Of a stretch of DNA of 9,765 nt, positions 1 through 5,849 are shown in pieces. Position numbers and translations under genes: made by a program. The stretch spans positions 1 to 9,765 of the forward strand of contig JAQUMG010000056.1 of the NCBI GenBank assembly GCA_028718265.1, written 5' to 3'. The DNA is from Candidatus Omnitrophota bacterium. Lineage in GTDB: Bacteria; Omnitrophota; Koll11; JAHIPI01. Positions within the stretch are counted from its first letter, which is position 1, and each line of letters starts with the position of its first letter. The notes under the pieces were generated by a model. It was not told where the DNA came from. It searched no databases and worked only from the letters and a program-made list of their open reading frames with translations.

Positions 1-254
1 AGTTTCATAACACGCTTGCCGCGGTAATAACGGAAGTTTGTATACTATTGAAACAAAAAAGCCGTTTACGTACCGTTATTTTAAGCGGCGGCGTATTTCA
101 GAATAAGATATTGTCGGAAGAGGCAAAGGCGAGACTTTTAAGCGCCGGATTTAAAGTATATTTGCACTCAAAAGTATCGGCGGGCGATAGCGGTATCTCT
201 TTGGGGCAGGCGGTCATAGCCGCATCACGGGCGGAGAAGATAAAATGTGCTTAG
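1..254 (+). CDS. hypF: HypF carbamoyltransferase, C-terminal fragment (5' end outside window)
   Basis: The reading frame is open from base 3 to the TAG at 252-254 and has no start of its own, so this is the 3' end of a gene entering from the left. The roughly 83 visible residues match the end of the Kae1-like domain of HypF: FHNTLA at the left edge, then LSGGVFQN, then GISLGQA. HypF transfers a carbamoyl group to the C-terminal cysteine of HypE, the first step in making the cyanide ligands of the [NiFe] site. The usual PPNDGG-type motif reads SAGDSG here. The aspartate, which I take to be the metal ligand by analogy with Kae1/TsaD, is kept, but its flanking residues differ. A TTG at 48 lies mid-domain and is not a start. 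The end overlaps hypC by 10 bases. The family is clear, but most of the protein is unseen. Confidence 0.93.
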   Translation, partial: FHNTLAAVITEVCILLKQKSRLRTVILSGGVFQNKILSEEAKARLLSAGFKVYLHSKVSAGDSGISLGQAVIAASRAEKIKCA

Positions 255-457
255 GCATACCTATGAAAATAGTGAGCAAGAAGGGCGAGACGGCCGTAGT
301 GAGTTCCGGCGGGACCAGGCGGGAAATCAACATAGGCCTGCTTAAGGAAGTCGAAACGGGAGACTATGTAATAGTGCACGCCGGCTTTGCCATCGAAAGA
401 CTTAATCAGAAACGGGCCGAAGAAACACTTGACATATTGAGGCAAATAGGGCCATAG
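245..457 (+). CDS. hypC: HypC/HybG/HupF family hydrogenase maturation chaperone
   Basis: This 70-residue protein begins MCLGIP, the hallmark of HypC, whose Cys2 becomes N-terminal after methionine removal and binds the iron carried by the HypC-HypD complex. The second family motif, GDYVIVHAGFAI, spans about residues 39-50 and includes the conserved His45. The length is typical (70-90 residues). The ATG overlaps the end of hypF by 10 bases, and GGAG lies just upstream (around 233-236), so translation is probably coupled to hypF. HypC scaffolds Fe(CN)2CO assembly with HypD and delivers the group to the hydrogenase large-subunit precursor. Nothing unusual is seen in the protein. Confidence 0.97.
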   Translation: MCLGIPMKIVSKKGETAVVSSGGTRREINIGLLKEVETGDYVIVHAGFAIERLNQKRAEETLDILRQIGP

Positions 458-499
458 AAGCCGTAACCAACAGCGATAAGTTACATTAACAACCACTCG

Positions 500-530
500 G
501 CGGGACATTTTCCGCAGGAAAGTGTCCCGC
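500..530 (+). repeat. Strong 14-bp inverted repeat between hypC and hypD
   Basis: The left arm GCGGGACATTTTCC (500-513) and the right arm GGAAAGTGTCCCGC (517-530) are reverse complements except at one position, which becomes a U-G wobble in RNA. They are separated by the trinucleotide GCA. No U-tract follows, so this is not a standard intrinsic terminator. It lies in the 88-base gap between the hypC stop and the probable hypD ATG at 546. It could be an RNA processing or stability element, a translation-control hairpin, or one copy of a dispersed short palindromic (REP-like) repeat. The structure itself is certain from sequence; its role is unknown. Confidence 0.85.
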
Positions 531-545
531 GCCAAGTTGACAAAT

Positions 546-1628
546 ATGAAATACGTCGATGAATTCAGAAATCTGAAACTGGCAAAAAAACTCTCGCAGG
601 AAATAAATGAGATTGCCGCCGGAGACAGACGCTATAATTTCATGGAAGTCTGCGGAACGCACACCAATACTTTTTACAGATTCGAGTTAAAAAGCCTTTT
701 GCCGGAAAATCTGCGTCTTATATCCGGGCCCGGGTGTCCGGTCTGCGTTACGGATGCACCTTATATCGATAATGCCGCGGCTTTGGCGGGATTGCGCGAT
801 GTCATTGTGACGACATTCGGCGATATGGTGAAAGTTCCCGGCTCGCATTCTTCATTGTATCAGGAGAGGACAAAGGGCGGGGACATAAGAGTCGTTTATT
901 CTTCACTGGACTCGCTTGAGATTGCCGTGAAAAATCCGTCGAAGAATGTCATATTTTTAGGTGTGGGGTTCGAAACTACGGCGCCTACAATAGCAATGGC
1001 GATTCTGGAGGCGTCGAAAAGAAAGATAAAAAATTTTTCCGTTTATTCGGCGCACAAACTTATACCGCCCGCCATGAAAAGCATACTGGAAAGCAAAGAC
1101 ATGGCCCTTGACGGGTTTGTTCTTCCCGCTCATGTGAGTTCCGTAATAGGCGCGAATGCGTACAGATTTTTAAAAAAGTTCGGCCTGCCGGGCGTAGTGG
1201 CGGGCTTTGAACCGCTCGATATGCTGCAGGGTATACTTATGCTGGTCCGTCAGTCAAAATCCGGAAGAGCGGAGATAGAAAACCAATATAACAGGGTGGT
1301 AACAAACGCCGGAAATAAAAAGGCGCAGCATATACTGGAGAAAGTTTTCAAACCGTGTGACGCTGCGTGGCGGGGATTGGGCGATATTCCGGGAAGCGGT
1401 CTTGCCATAAGGAATGAGTTTAAAGACTTTGACGCCGGGAAAAGGTTCAAACTTAAAAAAACCAGAACGATTGTCCCGAAATATTGCCTTTGCGGCGAAG
1501 TGATTAAAGGGATTAAAATGCCTGAAGATTGCAAATTATTCTGCAGGGCATGCACACCGGATAGCCCCAAAGGGCCGTGCATGGTATCGAGTGAAGGCAC
1601 GTGCAGCATTCATTACAAGTATAAATGA
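546..1628 (+). CDS. hypD: HypD Fe-S hydrogenase maturation protein
   Basis: HypD provides the [4Fe-4S] and cysteine scaffold on which, with HypC, iron receives CO and two CN ligands. From ATG 546 the protein has 360 residues and starts MKYVDEFRN, as HypD proteins usually do. A GTG at 522 would add eight residues but lies inside a strong hairpin, so I reject it. Conserved motifs are MEVCGTHT (Cys36), SGPGCPVC (Cys64 and Cys67), GFETTAPTIA, PAHVSSVIG and GFEPLDML. The C-terminal Fe-S region has cysteines at about 314, 316, 329, 333, 336, 345 and 353, ending CMVSSEGTCSIHYKY. All expected ligand regions are present, so the protein appears intact. No good Shine-Dalgarno precedes 546. hypE follows 9 bases after the stop. 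Confidence 0.96.
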   Translation: MKYVDEFRNLKLAKKLSQEINEIAAGDRRYNFMEVCGTHTNTFYRFELKSLLPENLRLISGPGCPVCVTDAPYIDNAAALAGLRDVIVTTFGDMVKVPGSHSSLYQERTKGGDIRVVYSSLDSLEIAVKNPSKNVIFLGVGFETTAPTIAMAILEASKRKIKNFSVYSAHKLIPPAMKSILESKDMALDGFVLPAHVSSVIGANAYRFLKKFGLPGVVAGFEPLDMLQGILMLVRQSKSGRAEIENQYNRVVTNAGNKKAQHILEKVFKPCDAAWRGLGDIPGSGLAIRNEFKDFDAGKRFKLKKTRTIVPKYCLCGEVIKGIKMPEDCKLFCRACTPDSPKGPCMVSSEGTCSIHYKYK

Positions 1629-1637
1629 CGAGGAAAA

Positions 1638-2645
1638 ATGGCAGAAATATCACTGGCACATGGCAGCGGCGGTAAACTCACGCACGAGTTTATCAGGAAG
1701 AATATCCTGAAAAGTTACGGCAATCCGGTTTTAAACCGGCTTACCGATGCCGCAGTTATAAAGTTAGCTTCCGGCGAGAGGCTGGCTTTTACCACGGATT
1801 CGTTTGTGGTAAAGCCGGTTATTTTTAAAGGGGGCGATATAGGGAAGCTGGCTGTCTGCGGTACCGTAAATGACCTGGCAGTGTGCGGAGCCGTTCCCTT
1901 ATATATATCATGCGCGCTTATCATGGAAGAGGGTTTACCCTATATACTTATAAAGAAAATTATAAATTCCATGAAAGAGGAGGCCCGCTCAGCCGGAGTG
2001 GAAATCGTCACCGGCGACACCAAAGTGGTGGAGAAGGGAAGCTGCGATAAACTGTTTATAAATACGAGCGGCGTCGGAGTTGTCAGATATAGGAATGAAT
2101 TATCGCCCCGAAAGATAAAAACAGGCGATAAGATAGTGATAAACGGCCCGATAGCCGATCATGGCGTAGCGGTCCTTCTTGCCCGCGAAAGCCTCGGTTT
2201 TAAAAGCGAAGTCAGAAGCGACTGCGCCTCGCTTAATCGATTAATCTTGACGGTGCTGGATAAATGTAGTAATGTAAAATTCATGCGCGATCCGACGCGC
2301 GGCGGCCTCGCAGCGACGATGAATGAGATTGCCGAGAATATGCCTTTCGGCATAAGGCTCTTTGAACAGAATATACCTCTTAATAAGGCGACAGAATCTG
2401 CATGCGAAATATTGGGCCTTGACCCGCTTAGCATAGGTAATGAGGGCAAGGTGATAATGATAATGCCGGAGAAAGAAGCGCGCAAAGCGGTAGACGTAAT
2501 GAAGAGGAATAAATTCGGCAGGAAAGCGGCGGTCATCGGCGAAGTTACGAAAGATTTCAAAGGCAAGGTCGTCGTAAAGACTAAAGTCGGCGGGGAGCGA
2601 ATCGTTGACATGCCGCTGCTTGAGTCGCTGCCGCGAATTTGCTAA
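1638..2645 (+). CDS. hypE: HypE carbamoyl-dehydratase (thiocyanate-forming)
   Basis: HypE uses ATP to dehydrate the carbamoyl group placed on its C-terminal cysteine by HypF, giving the thiocyanate that supplies cyanide to the [NiFe] site. The 335-residue protein belongs to the PurM-like ATPase fold. The glycine-rich HGSGGKL is at residues 8-14, TTDSFVV at about 52-58, GDIGKLAVCGTVNDL at about 66-80, and DPTRGGLAATMNEIA near 217-231. The protein ends LPRIC, so the essential terminal Cys335 is present and the enzyme should be functional. GAGG about 6-9 bases upstream supports the ATG at 1638. It is the last hyp gene in view; hypA and hypB are not in this window. Confidence 0.97.
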   Translation: MAEISLAHGSGGKLTHEFIRKNILKSYGNPVLNRLTDAAVIKLASGERLAFTTDSFVVKPVIFKGGDIGKLAVCGTVNDLAVCGAVPLYISCALIMEEGLPYILIKKIINSMKEEARSAGVEIVTGDTKVVEKGSCDKLFINTSGVGVVRYRNELSPRKIKTGDKIVINGPIADHGVAVLLARESLGFKSEVRSDCASLNRLILTVLDKCSNVKFMRDPTRGGLAATMNEIAENMPFGIRLFEQNIPLNKATESACEILGLDPLSIGNEGKVIMIMPEKEARKAVDVMKRNKFGRKAAVIGEVTKDFKGKVVVKTKVGGERIVDMPLLESLPRIC

Positions 2646-2658
2646 ATACTGTGACTGT

Positions 2659-3375
2659 ATGTACGAAAAGCGATTTTACAGGGATTGGATTAAGGGAAGC
2701 GGTTTAAAGACGTTCGAAGTCAGGATATTCGAGACGGACCTCCTCATATCAGCGGAGCAGATACTGAAAGAGGAAGCCGAGAAAATAGCTTATATATGCC
2801 GCAGAGATATTCTGGATTATATAGATAAAAACAGAGCTTTCAGGGATTCTTTCGAGCCCATAAAAATGGATGACAGCGCTCCTGATATAGCGAAAGAAAT
2901 GATAAAAAAGTCCGCTATCGCCGGAGTCGGGCCCATGGCCGGCGTTGCGGGGGCCGTAGCCGAATATGTCGGAAGGGAAATTTTAAACTACTCGCCCGAG
3001 GCAATAGTCGAAAACGGCGGCGATATATTCATGAGTTCATTAAAGGACAGGATAATGGCTGTCTACGCCGGGAAATCCAGGCTTTCGGGCAAAGTAAAGA
3101 TAAGGCTTGCCGCGAAAAAAATGCCGCTTGGTATAGCGACATCAAGCGGCACAGTCGGCCCGTCGATAAGTTTCGGGAATACAGACGCTACGCTTATAAT
3201 TTCGCATGACGCGATACTTTCCGATTGCGTGGCTACGGGAACAGGCAACCGCGTTAACACTCCGGAAGATTTCAATAAAGCGATAGATTACGCCAGGGCT
3301 ATAAAAGGCATACTCGGCGTATTGATAATATTGGGCGATAAGATGGCAACATGGGGCGATATTGAACTAGTTTAA
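2659..3375 (+). CDS. UPF0280 (COG2122) family protein, ApbE-like
   Basis: This 238-residue protein matches the UPF0280 family throughout. It opens MYEKRFYRDWIK and carries AGVGPMAGVAGAVAE (about 88-102), IVENGGDIFM (116-125), GIATSSGTVGPSISFG (158-173) and the C-terminal GDIELV. The family resembles the ApbE flavin-transferase fold. As I recall, the Methanosarcina acetivorans member MA1715 has been linked to sulfide-dependent cysteine/homocysteine synthesis together with COG1900 and NIL-ferredoxin proteins. The next gene here is such a NIL ferredoxin, which supports that role. I chose ATG 2659 because the family starts there; an upstream ATG at 2605 would overlap hypE and add 18 Cys-rich residues not seen in the family. 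No clear Shine-Dalgarno is visible, so it may be coupled to hypE, which ends 13 bases before. Confidence 0.88.
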   Translation: MYEKRFYRDWIKGSGLKTFEVRIFETDLLISAEQILKEEAEKIAYICRRDILDYIDKNRAFRDSFEPIKMDDSAPDIAKEMIKKSAIAGVGPMAGVAGAVAEYVGREILNYSPEAIVENGGDIFMSSLKDRIMAVYAGKSRLSGKVKIRLAAKKMPLGIATSSGTVGPSISFGNTDATLIISHDAILSDCVATGTGNRVNTPEDFNKAIDYARAIKGILGVLIILGDKMATWGDIELV

Positions 3376-3399
3376 TATTCGTAAAATTTGGAGGCCAAA

Positions 3400-3807
3400 A
3401 TGATATCCAAGCGCATAGTACTTATATTTCCGCACAAACTGCTTGACCAGCCCATAGTCTATAAGCTGGTGAAGGAATATGACCTCAGTTTCAACATTCT
3501 TCAGGCGCACGTTACGCCGAAAGAAGAGGGGCTCCTTGTCCTGGAACTGACAGGCAAGGAAAGTGATTACGAAAAAGGGGTAAAATACCTCAAGGATCTC
3601 GGAGTAAAGATCCAGCCGCTCAGCAAGGATGTGACAAGGATCGAGGAAAAGTGCACTCACTGCGGCGCCTGCGTCGTGATCTGCCCTACCGGCGCGCTTA
3701 CCGTTGACAAGAAAACGCGCAAGGTAAATTTTGACTCCGAGAAATGCATCGCCTGCGAGCTCTGCGTGAAACCCTGCCCGCCGAGGGCGATGGTCGTCAA
3801 GTTTTAG
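3400..3807 (+). CDS. NIL-domain 2x[4Fe-4S] ferredoxin
   Basis: The first ~78 residues form a NIL-type domain (RIVLIFPHKLLDQPIVYKLV, then the acidic strand GLLVLELTG), a small ligand-binding fold also found in MetNI-type ABC transporters. The second half is a bacterial ferredoxin domain with two CxxCxxCxxxCP motifs: Cys85, 88, 91, 95 and Cys116, 119, 122, 126. The total of 135 residues is the usual length. ATG 3400 is preceded by GGAGG (3390-3394), a strong Shine-Dalgarno, so the TTG at 3388 is not the start. In methanogens and sulfate reducers such proteins (MA1822-like) work with a COG1900 protein to put sulfur into homocysteine. The UPF0280 neighbour fits this, but COG1900 is not in the window. 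A generic electron-transfer role is possible. Confidence 0.92.
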   Translation: MISKRIVLIFPHKLLDQPIVYKLVKEYDLSFNILQAHVTPKEEGLLVLELTGKESDYEKGVKYLKDLGVKIQPLSKDVTRIEEKCTHCGACVVICPTGALTVDKKTRKVNFDSEKCIACELCVKPCPPRAMVVKF

Positions 3808-3874
3808 TGCATATTGATACTCTCCTCGCTCCTGCAAAATTTTTAACGCTGTTTTGTAAGCGGAGGCAGTTAAA

Positions 3875-4033
3875 ATGAAAATCATACTGGGCATAGTAAT
3901 TGGCGGGATAATAGGGTTTACGGTCGGGTATTTCGGTAAATGCACATCGGGGGTATGCCCGCTGACGAGCAACCCGGTTATCAGTACCGTAATAGGCGCG
4001 CTGTTGGGTGCAATGTTTACGATGTTAAAATAA
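3875..4033 (+). CDS. DUF6132-like small membrane protein
   Basis: This 52-residue ORF starts at an ATG with GGAGG (3862-3866) upstream and ends with TAA at 4033. It begins MKIILGIVIGGIIGFTVGYF, a glycine-rich hydrophobic helix. A conserved-looking loop CTSGVCPLTSNP (about 23-34) follows, then a second hydrophobic, glycine-rich segment (ISTVIGALLGAMFTML). The two-helix layout with CxxxxCPLTSNP between the helices matches DUF6132 as I know it. That family has no established function. The cysteine pair would sit at one membrane face and could bind metal or cycle as a disulfide; this is inference. The next gene starts 11 bases downstream. The gene is easily missed because of its size. Confidence 0.8.
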   Translation: MKIILGIVIGGIIGFTVGYFGKCTSGVCPLTSNPVISTVIGALLGAMFTMLK

Positions 4034-4044
4034 GGAGCGGTTCG

Positions 4045-4245
4045 GTGAAAAAACTTCTTCCTATTATAATAATCTTGAGCACTTTCCTATACGGCTGCGG
4101 AGACGGGGAGAAGGTATCGAAGCCTCCTGAGCCGGGAATCGTGGATGTACTGACTGGCCGCGAGCAGATAAGCGCCTATCAGCGCACAAAAGAGAAGATT
4201 CAGGACATAAATAAAACCTCAAAAGAGCGTAATGAAGGACTTTAA
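4045..4245 (+). CDS. Small putative lipoprotein
   Basis: The 66-residue protein starts at GTG 4045, preceded by AGGAG (4033-4037). It has a lysine-containing N-terminus (KKLLP), a hydrophobic core (IIIILSTF) and a lipobox-like LYGC with Cys18 as the lipidation site. The mature part of about 49 residues is polar and probably helical: a Pro-rich linker (KPPEPG), then VDVLTGREQISAYQRTKEKIQDINKTSKERNEGL. It has no catalytic motif. An upstream in-frame ATG at 3940 would lie inside the preceding gene and hide the signal peptide, so GTG is preferred. The function is unknown. The helical tail could mediate oligomerisation or envelope contact. Confidence 0.72.
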   Translation: MKKLLPIIIILSTFLYGCGDGEKVSKPPEPGIVDVLTGREQISAYQRTKEKIQDINKTSKERNEGL

Positions 4246-4274
4246 AAAAAGAAATTTTTATCCGGAGGCGTGCG

Positions 4275-4658
4275 ATGTATCAGGTAGAAATTACAAACGA
4301 AAGCGGGTATGTATTTAACGTAAAGTCAAAGGATTATCAATTTGTCATAGATACAAAAGGCAAGGGCATTACACCGCCGGATACATTATTGGCGAGCTTA
4401 GGCAGCTGTGTAGGAGTTTACATCCGGAAATATGCCGAAGACCTCAGGCTCGAATTGGGGAATTTCAATATAAAGGTAGAGGCAGATTTATGCAGGGAGA
4501 AGCCAGTCCGCTTTACAAACATAAATATAAACATAAATTTGAAAGATTCAGGAATGGACGAAAGCAGGAAGAAGTCGCTATTGGAATTTATCAAAAACTG
4601 TCCTATTAATAACACCTTATTATCAGCGCCTCTCGTCGATGTTAAAATAACCGGCTAG
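4275..4658 (+). CDS. OsmC/Ohr-like family protein
   Basis: The 127-residue protein has the OsmC fold pattern: N-terminal strands (YQVEITNESGYVFNV), the helix-leading motif PPDTLLASLGSCVGVYI with Cys45, a middle strand region, and a C-terminal CPINNTLL with Cys109. OsmC and Ohr enzymes use two such cysteines to reduce organic peroxides, so a thiol peroxidase or persulfide-related role is plausible. The short form without extra domains resembles the YhfA-like OsmC branch, whose substrates are less clear. GGAGG (4262-4266) lies about 8 bases upstream of ATG 4275. It follows the lipoprotein gene by 29 bases. Cys and neighbouring residues fit the family, but the exact subfamily cannot be settled by eye. 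Confidence 0.85.
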   Translation: MYQVEITNESGYVFNVKSKDYQFVIDTKGKGITPPDTLLASLGSCVGVYIRKYAEDLRLELGNFNIKVEADLCREKPVRFTNINININLKDSGMDESRKKSLLEFIKNCPINNTLLSAPLVDVKITG

Positions 4659-4670
4659 AAAGGGTATAAT
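4642..4670 (+). promoter_or_regulatory. Possible promoter for pyk
   Basis: TTAAAA (4642-4647, 4 of 6 to TTGACA) and a perfect TATAAT (4665-4670) are 17 bases apart. A start about 7 bases after the -10 would fall at roughly 4677, only a few bases before the ATG of pyk at 4680, which implies a nearly leaderless transcript. This agrees with the absence of a well-placed Shine-Dalgarno. The site overlaps the end of the OsmC gene. It is a pattern match only. Confidence 0.35.
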
Positions 4671-4679
4671 TATTTCAAA

Positions 4680-5708
4680 ATGACAAAGACTAAAATAATA
4701 TGCACTCTCGGACCGGCATCATCCGACGAGACTGTGCTCAGAAAAATGATACTTGCCGGCATGGATGTGGCGCGGCTTAATTTCTCGCACGGCGAACCGA
4801 AGGAGCTGGCCCGTAAAATAAATGTTATTCGGCGAATAAACACAAAATACCGCCGGCGCATAAAATTTTTAGGCGACCTGCAGGGCCATCGCATAAGGGT
4901 AGGAAATCTTGCGGGCGGTACCATGGAGCTCAAAAAAGGCTGGATGGTGTGGCTTACCCAAAAGAACATAAAAGGCGCAGACAGGCGCATACCTTTCGAC
5001 TATCGGGGGCCGCTTCGTGATATAAAAGGCGGGCAGTATATATTCATAGACGACGGGAATATTGCTCTTGAAGTAAAAAGGCACGCTGGCGGGGATCTGG
5101 AGACAAAGGTAGCAGTCGGCGGAACTCTTAAGGAGCATAAAGGCATAAATATTCCGGAAGCCAGACTTAATTTCGGCAGTATAAGCCGTAAAGACGTTGA
5201 GGACATACTCTTTTGCGAAAAACGCGGACTCGAATATATAGCACAGTCATTTGTGCGCACCAGGAGTGACATGCTGGCAGTGCAGGATGTGCTCGGAAAA
5301 AAATCCAAATGCCGGATTATTGCCAAGATAGAAAACAGAGAAGGCATAAAAAACATAGATGAAATAATTGCAGTTTCAGACGGCATTATGATAGCGCGCG
5401 GGGACATGGGAGTATCTTTACCTATTTATGAAGTACCCATAATACAGAAGATGATAATCAGAAAGTGCAATCGCGCAGGCAAATTTGTAATAACCGCCAC
5501 GCAGATGCTCGAAAGTATGACGGATAATCGCATACCTACGCGTGCAGAAGTGACGGACGTTGCCAATGCGATAATAGACGGTACCGATTTTGTCATGCTT
5601 TCCGCCGAATCGGCCGTTGGAAAATACCCCGTAGAAACCGTGCGCATGATGAATAGTGTAATAAAGTTTACTGAAGGGTATTTAAATGAACTGGTCAGGA
5701 GCATTTAG
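4680..5708 (+). CDS. pyk: Pyruvate kinase, short form lacking the C-terminal domain
   Basis: This enzyme converts PEP and ADP to pyruvate and ATP. The 342 residues cover the N-terminal TIM-barrel A domain and the inserted B domain. Visible motifs are [19 protein letters not shown] (Arg32, Asn34, Ser36), DLQGHRIR (Asp66, Arg73), [23 protein letters not shown] (Lys216, Glu218), ARGDMG (Asp242) and [10 protein letters not shown]...[12 protein letters not shown]. These give the main substrate, K+ and Mg2+ ligands. The protein ends shortly after [11 protein letters not shown], where others run on for about 130 residues as the C domain with the effector site. No remnant of that domain follows before the rex promoter, so this looks like a natural short form. 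The nearly invariant Pro in DxxGPxIR is His70. Loss of fructose-bisphosphate-type regulation is inferred. Confidence 0.93.
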   Translation: MTKTKIICTLGPASSDETVLRKMILAGMDVARLNFSHGEPKELARKINVIRRINTKYRRRIKFLGDLQGHRIRVGNLAGGTMELKKGWMVWLTQKNIKGADRRIPFDYRGPLRDIKGGQYIFIDDGNIALEVKRHAGGDLETKVAVGGTLKEHKGINIPEARLNFGSISRKDVEDILFCEKRGLEYIAQSFVRTRSDMLAVQDVLGKKSKCRIIAKIENREGIKNIDEIIAVSDGIMIARGDMGVSLPIYEVPIIQKMIIRKCNRAGKFVITATQMLESMTDNRIPTRAEVTDVANAIIDGTDFVMLSAESAVGKYPVETVRMMNSVIKFTEGYLNELVRSI

Positions 5709-5738
5709 AGACAGTTGCAATAAAAATTTATTTTCCGC

Positions 5739-5767
5739 TTGACAAGATCCGCGTTTTATAATAAACT
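5739..5767 (+). promoter_or_regulatory. Sigma70-type promoter upstream of rex
   Basis: A perfect -35 hexamer TTGACA (5739-5744) is followed after 17 bases by TAAACT (5762-5767, 4 of 6 to TATAAT). It lies in the 141-base gap between pyk and rex, the largest gene-free stretch here, and about 45 bases upstream of the Rex-type operator. A TATAAT at 5757-5762 is also present, but only 12 bases from TTGACA. This is the likely start of the rex-hydrogenase transcript. Confidence 0.6.
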
Positions 5768-5812
5768 GCGTTTATACAGCAAAAGGAAGGGCTGCATTTT
5801 TTTTAATTTGCT

Positions 5813-5830
5813 TTGTGAAAAAAATCACAA
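5813..5830. promoter_or_regulatory. Rex-type operator (TTGTGA-N6-TCACAA)
   Basis: TTGTGAAAAAAATCACAA matches the published-type Rex consensus TTGTGAAWWWWTTCACAA at 17 of 18 positions. The palindromic arms extend one base further on each side (T5812 and A5831), giving 7-base arms. It lies 20 bases before the rex start codon and downstream of the predicted promoter, where bound repressor would block transcription. The same core also fits the CRP/FNR-class consensus TGTGA-N6-TCACA, so the protein identity rests on adjacency to rex. No second copy was noticed in the window. Confidence 0.82.
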
Positions 5831-5849
5831 ATAGAAGGCCTAGAAATTA

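Noticed and set aside
522..545. GTG 522 as the hypD start
   Set aside because: It lies inside the right arm of the strong hairpin, its AGGAA is too close, and HypD homologues begin at the MKYVDEF of ATG 546.
2605..2658. ATG 2605 as the start of the UPF0280 gene
   Set aside because: It would overlap hypE by 41 bases and add 18 residues rich in Cys and Arg that are unlike the family. MYEKRFYRDW at 2659 is the usual beginning.
3367..3972. A 201-codon open frame on the minus strand
   Set aside because: It covers the NIL-ferredoxin and DUF6132 genes, which have good ribosome sites and motifs on the + strand. No family features are seen in the antisense product.
5757..5762. TATAAT as the -10 partner of TTGACA 5739-5744
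   Set aside because: The spacer is only 12 bases. TAAACT at 5762-5767 gives the standard 17, although TATAAT could act with an unrecognised -35.
5776..5804. Possible pyk terminator with a TACAGC/GCTGCA stem before an 8-base T run
   Set aside because: The stem is about 4-6 bp with a mismatch and a 10-base loop, too weak to call. It also lies downstream of the predicted rex promoter.
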